Assembly (NCBI GenBank): GCA_019775845.1
Contig: JADQAV010000038.1
Location: 540,812 to 604,811, forward strand
Origin: Myrmaecium sp. VS I D KN 1
Taxonomy: Eukaryota; Ascomycota; Dothideomycetes; Valsariales; Valsariaceae
Reading direction: 5' to 3'
DNA length: 64,000 nt
Each line of letters starts with the position of its first letter. Position 1 is the first letter of the stretch. A program made the translations under genes and the position numbers. A model generated the notes under the pieces. That model was not told the origin of the DNA. It was given only the letters and a program-made list of their open reading frames with translations, and did no database searches. Of this stretch, positions 37,964-48,026 are shown one piece after another.

Positions 37964-40189
37964 TTACACCCCGCCCAGCACCTTCCCAACCCAATCCAAC
38001 TGCACCGCGCTTACACCACGAGCGTACGCACGGTTCGTGTAGACGAACTCGGTGAAGACGATGGCCTCGACCTTCTTGCCGAAGAGGACGCTGGAGGGGT
38101 GGATGGAGACGGTCTGGTTGCCGAGGAAGGTCTTGTAGCTGGCGTCGGGCATGAGGCGGGCGGTGTTGTTGGCGAAGCCGGCGAGCAGACAGTGCAGGAT
38201 GGCGTGCTTCTGGTGCTCGGTGGGCGCGGTGAGCGAGCTGGTGGCGTTGAGGGAGTCGTCGAGCCGGAGGGACTTGGCGAGGGCGAGGAGCTGTTTGCGG
38301 ATGTTCTGGTGATGGGAGCGGAGTTAGTTGCGCCGAATAATGCATATAAATTCTCCATGTTGGGTATGGCTTACCATGACATTTTGCAGGGCCCGATGGC
38401 TGACGAAATGTCGTCTAGCCCAGTCCTTGCGGTCGGTGTTCTCGCTGGCGTATGCTTGTACGGTGGCGAGAAGCGTCAGGTGGTCTCCTTCTCTGCGATA
38501 CAATTCCTTTCTCGCAGCCTCAGCCTCCTCTTTCTTTTCTTCGGTGACCAGGTTAACAAAAAGGTTCTCTACACTGAGACACGCGATGATGTCAATCACG
38601 TGAGCAAGGCAGTCGTTCTCTTCTTTCGCTGCTTCCACGAGCACGCGGCCGAGCGTGGGTGTTAGTGGGAGCTTCGCGATCTTCTTCCCATCTTCGCTGA
38701 TCTTGCCGTCTTCGTTGAGGGCACCGAGCTGGAAGAGATGCAAAAGGGCCTTCTCCATGGCTTCTCGCGGCGGCGCATCGAGGAAGGGAAAGTTGAGTAT
38801 GTCGTCGATTCCTCGGGCTTTCATGGTCAAGAGGGCGGCACTGAGGTCACACCGTAGGATTTCGGGAGTCGTGACCTTGGGGAGAGCGAGATAGTCCTTC
38901 TCGGTATAGAGCCGGTAGCACTGTCCCGGCGCCTCACGACCAGCACGACCTTTCCGTTGAATGGCGGCGGATTGTGAGATGGGTTTGACCAGGAGAGATT
39001 CAAGGCCGAGTCGGTTGCGGAACTGCTTGATCTTTACTTTGCCGCAGTCGATCACATAGCGGACACCTGGAACTGTGACGGAGGTTTCGGCGATGTTGGT
39101 CGCGAGTATGACCTTGCGTGTCCGGGGGTTCGGAGCTGGTTCGAAGATACGCTGCTGAGCTGCTTGTGGGAGCGCGGCAAAGAGGGGAAGAACGAGAAGC
39201 TTGGGCACTTCGGGGCCCATGCCGGCAGCATATTCATTCACGAGCTTCTCCAGTGCCTCAATCGTGTCTTGTCCCGTCATGAAAACGAGAATGTCGCCGG
39301 GGAGAGGCTCTTTATAATTGATCTTGAAGATGGTTCTGAGCGATGCCTCTACCCAGTCTTCGGTAGGCTCAGGCAGGTATTCCACCTTGACCGGGAATTG
39401 TCGACCGGCAATGTAGGATGTTGAGACATGCTCTGAGGATTCCGGGAAATCCTTCGTCTTTTGCCTTTTGGCTAAGTGACCTTCGCCGTCTGGGATACCA
39501 TTTGAGGACGCCTCCGGCTCCTGAGCTTTGGCACCATTGGGGATCTGCTTTTTCTGTGAGATGCCGTTGACCAGATTCGCCTTTTCGAAGCCAATGTTGA
39601 AGAAATTAAGCAGACTTTCAACGTCAGCCGTAGCACTCATAACCACGACCTTCAGCGGCCTCCCCTTTCTATGGGTCCTGTTGATGGTCACCAGGTTTCG
39701 CAGAAAGCCCATCAGCAAATCCGCGTTAACACTCCTCTCGTGAACTTCATCCACGATAACGCAGCTGTACTGCTTCAGCCAAGGATCCCTCAGCATCTCC
39801 TGAAGCAGCATACCCTCGGTCAAGAACTTGATCTTGGTGCTCTGGGACACCGACGTGTCGAAACGGACGGAGTAGCCAACCTTGCTGGCTGGAGACGACG
39901 ACCCCAAAGGCGAGTGCATCTCTTGCGCTACTCTCCTCGCCAGCGAGATGGCGGCGACTCGTCGCGGTTGGGTAATGGCGATCATGCCCCCTTCGCACCA
40001 CCGTTCCGTGACCAAGAACTGCGGGACCTGAGTACTTTTCCCGCTACCTGTCTCACCGACAAGCAAGAGGACATCTTTTGATCGCAAACTCTGTCGAATC
40101 TCATCCGCATACGGCCAGATCGGGAGCGCTGTGCGTTGAGCCGATGGGGAAGGATCCCTCTTTCTCTTCTTGTTCGGCACATTCGACAT
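37964..40189 (-). CDS. DHR2: DEAH-box RNA helicase Dhr2 / DHX33 type
   Basis: Nucleolar RNA helicase for ribosome biogenesis. Exons 40189-38375 and 38305-37964 encode 718 residues. Motifs: GETGSGKST with Lys51, TQPRRVAA, VIVDEVHERS at 145-152 (DEVH instead of DEAH), SATAD, and QRKGRAGREAPGQCYRLY as motif VI. After the helicase core come the winged-helix, HA2-type region (PREAMEKALLHLFQLGAL, AHVIDIIACLSVEN) and the OB fold, whose end HPSSVLFGKKVEAIVFTEFV, TNRAYARGVSAVQ distinguishes Dhr2/DHX33 from Prp helicases. A nuclear-localisation-like NKKRKRDPS follows the initiator Met. The frame is open 94 codons upstream, but ATG 40189 fits the family. A TIR element lies 234 bases upstream. Confidence 0.94.
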
Positions 40190-40809
40190 TATGAGAAATT
40201 TATGGACATGAAATGAGGAGAGAAGAAAAAAAGTAAATAAGGACAAACTCGGAGAGCAGATTATCCTCGAAACCACGCGAAAATGCAAAGGGGTATCTTC
40301 TTGTTGAGAAATGTATGCAATGGAGACTTTTTCCTGGAGCCTTTTCGAGATCTTCGGAAAATCTGGGATGGGTATAGATAAGATAACGAACGCCAAGCTG
40401 ATTTCCGCAGGGGCTCGAGCACCCACGCGGTTGACAAAAAAAGGGACCCCGCGAAAGAAAGAATCGATCAATATAATAGGATAAGTCGCCTTAGAATTTT
40501 TAAAAAGACCTTATATCTAGTGAGTTCGATCTTAAGAATAATATTCAGAAGTTATAATTATCCATAGACTCTTATGGCTGATTTAGTAAGGCATAAGAAA
40601 CAGTGATATCGGTGATTTGGGTCCTTTATTTTGTCAACCGCGTGGCACCATACATAAAACATCATACTTTTGTGAGTGCAGCGCATGAAGTATGGAGTCT
40701 TGTCGATAGGCAGGCATTGATTTTCATATAATCGTGTTTATATACTCTGGCTATAAATTGCATCTCTCCTAACCCACAACAGAGTTTTGGGAAGGCATTA
40801 TCTGACTTC
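40190..40809. other. DHR2 promoter region with TIR element
   Basis: 620 bases between the DHR2 start and the stop of the oxidase gene. The central part is the 223-base TIR element; the rest, 40650-40809, is AT-rich oxidase 3' sequence. Confidence 0.6.
40423..40645. mobile_element. MITE-like element with 26-base terminal inverted repeats
   Basis: Left end 40423-40448 begins CCACGCGGTTGACAAAA; the reverse complement of the right end 40620-40645 begins CCACGCGGTTGACAAAA too. The 26-base arms match at 24 positions. The 171-base interior is AT-rich with no open frame and ends abruptly against GC-richer flanks. CAC abuts both outer ends (40420-40422 and 40646-40648), a possible 3-base target duplication. 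This fits a non-autonomous DNA transposon, perhaps RIP-mutated. I saw no second copy in the window. Confidence 0.75.
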
Positions 40810-42150
40810 CTACGCGGAAGCCTTCCCTCCGATCGTCGTCCAGCCTTTCACCTTGGTAAAGTCCATCACTTTTCCATCTGCCCCGAATCGGTTCTGGGTA
40901 TGCCAGATATCCCTGTTCACTGCCGTTTCCGGTCTCCACCTCATCACCCTTTGCAGCCTTGGGTCCATGGTACCCTCGAGACAATCTGCAATCTGTTGAC
41001 CAGCGGCAGGTGATTTCATAAACCCATTCCCGGATCCTCCAACTGCTAGGATCAAGTTGTGATACTCCGGATGCCTGTCGATCAAGAATCTCCTGTCCGG
41101 CGTATCGGCATCCCAGCAAATCCTCGCGTAGCAGAACTCCCTGTCAGCAAGGTGAGGCATCGTCTCTCTGAGGAACTGCCTTGCCCTCTCCGCTGCCTCC
41201 AGTGGAATCTGCTCCTTAGCAAATGGCACCGACATCACCTTCCCATCAGGACCCTGGACGGGGTTCAGGTAACCCGGATGCTCGTCGCACATCTTTAGCT
41301 CCCTGTTTGCGGCATCGGGCTCCATGAAAAAGCCCCTCTCGTTGTTGAATAACACCGGCAAGTTCTTGTAAACCTTCGCCTCCTCCTCGCTCATCTGGAT
41401 ATGCGCCAGGGTCCATGCCGTTGGCCTCAACTGGCCCTGCCAATCCACCAGCTCCCCAGCACCAGCACCCGCGCTCAGAATCACCCATTCCGCCTCATGG
41501 GTCTTCCCATCCGCGGTCTTGAACCCCTTGACCTTCTTCGTTCCCTCATCGAACACCAACTCCTCCACTTTCCCCTCGTCACCATTCACGAATTTCACTC
41601 CCTTGCTCTTACACTCCCTCTCGCACGCCTCGAGCACCCCTCTCGCGAAAACCCAGCCGGCCCCCTTGCGCTTGAAGTAGCCCCTCCACTTGGGGAACTC
41701 CCCAGTCAGAATGCCCTTGGGCATGGTAGCTCGGAATTCCTCTGCCGTGCTCAGCTTCTCAAACGACTCTTCCCAACCGTGCACGTAGTCTTGCACGTCC
41801 TCCCACGCCACTGGCGTATCGCAGCAGCTCATGATGAAACCGGTCTCGTGGTAGAACTCCTTGAACAGGTCGTCGTGACGCCAGGCGTGCGCGGCGATCG
41901 CGTGCATCTTTTGCGAGTAGTACTCAGCGTCGGTGAGGTTGGCGGGGTCCCGGGGCGGATTGACATCTTCTTCGACGATCTTGTTGAGGTCGTTTCCTGC
42001 GCTCGTGGCACTGGGGAGGGGGAACGGGTTATAGAGGGTGAGGGAGGTGTATCCGCGGCGGAGGAGAGTGACAGCGGTAAGGAGGCCCCAGGTTCCGGTA
42101 CCCAGGATGGTGATGGGCGTGTCTTTTGTAGGAGGGGTAGGAAGAGCCAT
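40810..42150 (-). CDS. Fructosyl-amine / sarcosine-oxidase family flavoenzyme
   Basis: 446-residue single-exon FAD oxidase of the MSOX/amadoriase group. GTGTWGLLTAVTLLRRGYTSLTL is the nucleotide fold; SAGNDLNKI, PKWRGYFKRKGAGWVFARG, GQLRPTAWTLAHIQM, ERGFFMEPD, CDEHPGYLNPVQ and DRRFLIDRHPEYHNLILAVGGSGNGF follow fungal fructosyl amino acid oxidases (amadoriases) closely. The Cys of ARICWDADT aligns with the residue that binds FAD covalently in the family. Substrates in this group include Amadori compounds, sarcosine, pipecolate and saccharopine, so the exact one is open; the C-terminal GGSGNGFMKS differs from the GASGRGF-type loop I recall for amadoriases. The C-terminus does not end in a clear PTS1 (..GGKASA). 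Frame is open 17 codons upstream, but the first ATG is at 42150. Confidence 0.88.
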   Translation of the reverse strand: MALPTPPTKDTPITILGTGTWGLLTAVTLLRRGYTSLTLYNPFPLPSATSAGNDLNKIVEEDVNPPRDPANLTDAEYYSQKMHAIAAHAWRHDDLFKEFYHETGFIMSCCDTPVAWEDVQDYVHGWEESFEKLSTAEEFRATMPKGILTGEFPKWRGYFKRKGAGWVFARGVLEACERECKSKGVKFVNGDEGKVEELVFDEGTKKVKGFKTADGKTHEAEWVILSAGAGAGELVDWQGQLRPTAWTLAHIQMSEEEAKVYKNLPVLFNNERGFFMEPDAANRELKMCDEHPGYLNPVQGPDGKVMSVPFAKEQIPLEAAERARQFLRETMPHLADREFCYARICWDADTPDRRFLIDRHPEYHNLILAVGGSGNGFMKSPAAGQQIADCLEGTMDPRLQRVMRWRPETAVNRDIWHTQNRFGADGKVMDFTKVKGWTTIGGKASA

Positions 42151-42937
42151 TGTGTGAGACGCCGCGGATGAAGTGGACAATGACCTCGAATATGTTTGCA
42201 CTGTTTCTTTGACTCTCCGCGGAGGTATGAAATGAAATGCTAGGTGTTAAACTTGAGAGAGTGAGGAAATTGAGAGTGTTTATAGATGTGGATATGATGA
42301 CTTTATGTATATCTGGCGCTCGGCTGTACCTTCATGTAGCCTTGATATGTGGCGCCACCACTGGCGGGCTCGGGCTCATGGTTGGGGTACCTGGAGTGGC
42401 GCCGATGGAGGAAGCGGAGTGGGGAGCGCGGCTTTAGGCCCGATTTGGAAGGTTTAACAGGCCAGCGCCGTTGAGTACGGGTACTTAGCTAATGTCTTTA
42501 GGTGAACAGATGTGTAGATATAGTGAAACAATATGGCATATGGCATGGAGATGATCCCGGAAAAGGTCAAGGGTAAGAAAAGGCTGCTCAGAGACAGATA
42601 TTGCGCGTCCGTCATTCCAACAGGCCGAGCCGAGAGGAGAAGTGAGATTATTTCGGACAGAACACACTTTACCATATAAGTAGTAAAGCTGAATATAGAT
42701 GAGATCTTACTGTTCAACCTGAGTACCTTATATAAAGAAACTGGCCGGCGTTCGGAGGCGACCAAGGGTTCGGTATATGTAACTGGTTCGCGTCGGGGAT
42801 GCGGCGCGGTGGTGAACGGAAAAGAGGATTTGTATGCCGGGGATTACCCGGAACTGGGTAAACAGTGATGTTTACCACCTTCTCCATACAACCAAACCCA
42901 ATACCTACGACCTCTACGACATACTAACTTCACCAAG
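42151..42937. promoter_or_regulatory. Divergent promoter, oxidase / SMC4
   Basis: 787 bases. CCCAATACC (CCAAT type) at 42897-42905 and ATACTAACTTCACCAAG directly before the SMC4 ATG, a perfect TACTAAC branch point with a downstream AG, which suggests a 5'-UTR intron ending at the start codon (inference). Confidence 0.5.
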
Positions 42938-45900
42938 ATGCCAGCAGCAGAGCCGACGCGATCCTCGCGGCGGACCGCAACGACGCGCCGACGAGTGATC
43001 GATTCCTCCGACATCGAAGGAGACGAAAATGCCCTGCAACAGGACGATGACAGCGAAGAATTCACACCAGCGCCCAAAAGATCAGTCCGCGCATCGAGGC
43101 GGTCCACTGCGGCTCCCCAGGCGACGCCAAGTACGGCAACAAGAGGGGCGCGCTCGCGCAGAGTGAGAGAGTCCATAGAGCCCTTGGAGATAGAGTCCTT
43201 CCGGATATCTAGCCCTGGTGGGGAGAGCGTAGCCACAGAGTCTACACCGCCAGCGAGAAAGAGACAAAGTGTGCGGGCGGCTCGGAGAAGCAGAGTATCT
43301 ATCGCACCGGGGGCACCGACACCCTCTCGGCCGCAGTCTTCCAGAGACTCTCGAAGACCCTCGGAAGCACCGTCGTTGCCAGCCCTGCAGCCTTCCGAAT
43401 CCCCTGAACGCTCTGTGCGACATAGCCGCAGCCGCAGCCGAAACGGCACACCACTTGCTGAAATTATGGAAGCATCGCTGAACGAGCAAACGCCGAAGCC
43501 TATACATGAAGAACACAACGAGATCAAGGCGGAACCGGAATCGGACGACGGCAACCCCGGAATCTCGGAAGATACAGCCATGCCAGATGCGCCTGTAGAC
43601 GCAGATACAGCCATGCCAGACGCCGAGCCGGCCGTCAAGCCGGAAGTAACGAAAGTGAATGCACGAGAAACGGAGATGGAAAAGCCCATGGACATCATGG
43701 TACGCAAGCGGGCGTTGGGGATACCTTCGTCCCAAGAACCAGCTGTTCCGAGGCAGCGGACTGTAATCACGTATCTCATCCTTACCAACTTCAAGAGTTA
43801 TGCCGGTAGGCAAGAGGTCGGCCCTTTCCACGCCTCTTTCTCCTCAGTTGTCGGTCCGAACGGATCTGGAAAATCAAACGTCATTGACTCGCTCCTGTTC
43901 GTCTTCGGGTTCCGTGCCAGCAAGATGAGACAAGGCAAGCTTTCGGCACTCATTCATAACTCCGCTGCCTTCCCAAATTTGGATTACTGCGAAGTGGAAG
44001 TACACTTCGAGGAAGTCATGGACTTACCTGAGGGTGGACATCGTGTGATTCCGGATTCGGCTTTGGTAATTTCTCGCAAGGCGTTCAAGAACAACTCCAG
44101 CAAATACTACATCAACGGTAAGGAATCAACCTTTACGATTGTCACTACTCTCCTACGTGATAAGGGCGTCGACCTGGACCACAAGCGATTCTTGATTCTT
44201 CAGGGAGAGGTTGAATCGATCGCTCAAATGAAACCTAAGGCCGCCAACGAGCATGACGACGGACTTCTTGAATACCTTGAAGACATCATCGGAACTTCGA
44301 AGTACAAGACACCAATTGAAGAGTCAGCAGAAGAAACTGAAAAGTTGAACGAAGTCTGTATGGAGAAGAGCAACAGAGTCCAGCATGTCGAAAAAGAGAA
44401 AAACAGCCTGGAAGATAAGAAGAATTTGGCCCTGGCATATATCCGGGATGAGAACGAGCTTGCCAGCAAGCAGTCAGCTCTTTACCAACTCTTCATACGG
44501 GATTACAATGACCATATCGAGGCTTCCCAGGAATCCGCAAAACAGCTTCAGGCGGAACTAGACCAGGAGCTGGAAAAGCATAAAGGCAACGAGGACGAAA
44601 TCAAGCAACTCGAGAAGCAATACAGGGCCGGCCTCAAGGAGTATGAGCATATGGAGAAGCAGACCCAGTCCGTTGCTAAAGAGTTATCAAAGCTCGATAA
44701 GGAGATTGTCAAGTTCGAGGAAAAGAAGAAATTTTTGACAAACAAGCAGAAAAAGCTGGAGAAGTCGCTTCAGAGTGGCAAATTCTCCTTGTCCGAATCG
44801 GAGACGCACGCTAAGCAGTCTGCTGATGATATTGAACGCGACCAAGCTAGCATCGAAGAGTTAGAAGCCGAAATGCAACAGGAAGAGAAGGAACTTGCTC
44901 GGATTAGGGACAACCTGAAAGGCAAGACCCAGGGCCTGTCGGAGGAGATAGCTGCGAAGCAAAAATCGCTGGAACCGTGGAGTACCAAGATCAACGAGAA
45001 ACAGTCCGCCATCGCCATCGCCCAAAGCGAGCTCGATATGCTCAAGGAGAAGGGCAATGCGGCTGCAGTTGCTATTTCAGAGGTTGAGGCCAAGATTGCT
45101 AGCTACCAGGAGGCCAAGGAAGCAAAAAGTGCCGAACTAACGGATTGCAAGAAGCAGAAGAATCGTGTGGAAAAGGAGGTCCAAGCCATGCAAGCCGAAC
45201 TCGATGAGCTTGCTAAGAAAGAGCCGGCCATCCGGTCGAAGCTTTCTGGCGCTAGGCAAAAGGCCGATGAAGCCCGTGCCAGCCTCTCAGCAACGCAGAC
45301 TCAGGGCAATGTACTGACGGGCTTAATGAGACTCAAAGATTCCGGACGTATCAATGGGTTTCACGGCCGCCTGGGCAACCTTGGTGCGATCGACGCCAAA
45401 TATGATGTTGCGATCTCCACAGCCTGCCCATCTCTCGATAACCTGGTGGTTGACTCTGTCGAAGTAGGCCAGCAATGTATCGACTACCTTCGGAAGAACA
45501 ACCTCGGCCGTGCAAACTTCATCCTGCTCGATCGTCTTCCTCAGCGTGACTTGTCTGCCATCCAAACCCCGGAGAATGTTCCTCGTCTCTTCGACCTGGT
45601 GAAGCCGAAGCACGATCGGTTCCGGCCTGCTTTCTTCAGCGTCCTGCAGAATACCTTGGTCGCCAAGGACCTCGAGCAAGCCAACCGCATTGCCTATGGT
45701 GCTAAGCGATGGCGTGTGGTCACCCTTGATGGCCAGCTTATCGACAAGTCAGGTACCATGTCGGGTGGTGGAACTCGCGTGGCTAGGGGCGGTATGTCCT
45801 CGAAGCTCGCGTCTGATGTCACCAAAGATCAAGTTACCAAGCTTGAGGTCGATCGCGATGCACTCGAGAGAGCCTTCCAAGAGTTTCAGGAGCAACAGCG

Positions 45901-47465
45901 CGAGATGGAAGGGAACCTTCGCCAACTTCGTGAGCAAATTCCAGAACTCGAAACTACTGCCCAGAAGATTGCTTTGGAGATCGAAAGCTTTGACCGCAAT
46001 ATTGTCGACTCTCAGCGCCGCATCAAGGAACTCGGCGCAGAGCAACAGAGCTCAAAGTCCGACAAGGCCCGTATGTCTGTGCTTGAGAAGAGCATTGCCT
46101 CCATGGAGAAGGAAGCATCCAAGCTTCGGGAAGAAACGGCCGGGGTCGAAGAAGAGATCAAAGAACTTCAAGACAAGATCATGGAGATCGGCGGTGTCAA
46201 GTTGCGCATGCAGAAAGCCAAGGTCGACGGCCTGAAGGAGCAGATTGATCATCTTACTGAAAGTGTCGCTGCCTCTCAAACTAGGAAAACCAAAGCAGAG
46301 AAGCAGAGAACCAAGTTGGAGAAATCGATTGCAGATGCAGAAGCTGAGCTGGAGGCTTTGGCGGGCGAGATGGAGGAGGAGAATGAAGAAATGCAGGCCC
46401 AAGTCCAGAGTACGGCGGGCTTCAGGAGGCAGGCTGAAGAGGCACAAGAAGCCCTTGAGACCAAGAAGGAAGAGCTTCAAGAGCTTAAGAAAGCACTAGA
46501 GGAGAAAACTGCTGAGATCAACGAGACTCGGGGTGCGGAAATCGAGATGCGCAACAAGCTTGAGGAGCACCAAAAGGCTCTTGCCGATTACCAGCGGAAA
46601 CTCCGGCACTGGGAAGAAAAGCTGTCCAAGCTGACGTACCACAATGTTTCCGATAACGGGGAAGAAGGGGAATCCATGCCCCTGCCGACCTACACCAACG
46701 ACGAAATGGAGGACTTCGACCGCGATGAACTTAAGGCCGCCATCGCTGCTCTCGAAGAGAAGAATGCGAACGTCCAAGTTGATCTGAGCGTGCTCGCTGA
46801 GTATCGCCGGCGCGTTGAAGAGCACAACAGCCGCTCCCAGGACCTCTCCGAGGCCGTCGCTGCTCGCGATGCGGCCAAGAAGCGCTGCGACGACCTCCGT
46901 CGGTTGCGCCTGGAAGGCTTCATGGAGGGCTTCAGCATCATCTCGCTCCGGCTGAAGGAGATGTACCAGATGATCACCATGGGCGGTAACGCCGAGCTCG
47001 AGCTCGTTGACTCCCTCGACCCTTTCTCCGAGGGCATCCTCTTCTCTGTCATGCCGCCCAAGAAGTCCTGGAAGAACATCTCCAACCTCTCCGGTGGCGA
47101 GAAGACGCTCAGCTCGTTGGCGCTGGTGTTCGCCCTCCATCACTACAAGCCCACCCCCTTGTACGTCATGGACGAGATCGATGCGGCGCTGGATTTCCGC
47201 AACGTCAGCATCGTGGCCAGCTACATCAAGGAGCGGACGAAGAACGCGCAGTTCATCGTCATCTCCCTCCGGAACAACATGTTTGAGCTTGCGAGCCGGT
47301 TGGTGGGGGTGTATAAGGTTAATCACATGGTATGTTATAGTTCTCTCAATCTTTTTCTCTCCCAAAATGAAGGCATATACTGATGCTATATTATCACAGA
47401 CGAAGAGTGTGAGCATCGACAACAAGGACTATCTGGTTCCACGCGCTACAGCTGCGCGAGGATGA
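42938..47465 (+). CDS. SMC4: Condensin subunit Smc4
   Basis: ATPase subunit of condensin, 1,485 residues; exons 42938-47329 and 47400-47465. Residues 1-265 are a disordered Ser/Arg/Pro-rich extension with a short imperfect repeat (DTAMPDAPVDADTAMPDAEP). The head begins with ITYLILTNFKSYAG and Walker A GPNGSGKSNVID at about 305; the first coiled coil leads to the hinge (about 790-950: SGRINGFHGRLGNLGAI, GRANFILLDRLP, SGTMSGGGTRVARGG), then the return coil. The C-terminal head has the ABC signature LSGGEKTLSSLAL (about 1384) and Walker B YVMDEIDAALD (about 1412). The hinge and the LIHNSAAFPN block identify Smc4 rather than Smc1-3. The last exon is only 22 codons (TKSVSIDNKDYLVP..), conserved in Smc4. 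Confidence 0.98.
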
Positions 47466-48026
47466 TAGGCTCATGATGTATTAATGACGCCAGGCATGTT
47501 GGAATTGGTTATGACGATGAATCCGGACCTGGGCTTTTTGTACGACTGGTATTGAGAGAGGCGTCTGGAGGATATCCACTTGGGTTGGCTGTTACGTTCC
47601 GTACTGTCTTTTGTTTTGGTTACGGTTGTTATGCCGTTTGTTTGATGACACGTCTATATTGAGTTCATATATCACATTGGGTTCAATTGTTCGGAGGCAA
47701 GCCGGAAACACAGATTTCGTCATTCACATGATCCATTCTCGATCGACTCCTATGCCTTTGGGAATAAAATCTGAGAAACAAAATATCAAAACAGAGACAA
47801 CTCCTTCTGCCCCAAACGCCCTGCCATGCCGATGGTCGTGAACATAGGTGTCTGTCTAGGAGACACATCCTTCAATACCTTTACCCGCACCTTTCCTTGC
47901 CACCAAGGTCAGTCACAATGCCCAGGCGGGAGGAAGCATGTCATGCTCCTTCTCCATCATTACCTAGCCTTTCATAGCAGAACAAGCACTCAGCACTTGC
48001 ACTGTCTTACGCCCCATATTCCGCCC
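47466..48026. other. Convergent region SMC4 / POM152
   Basis: 561 bases between convergent stops. No gene or repeat seen. Confidence 0.5.

Noticed and set aside
43082-43831. 249-codon frame opposite the SMC4 N-terminus
   Set aside because: Antisense to a disordered part of SMC4; no recognisable protein features.
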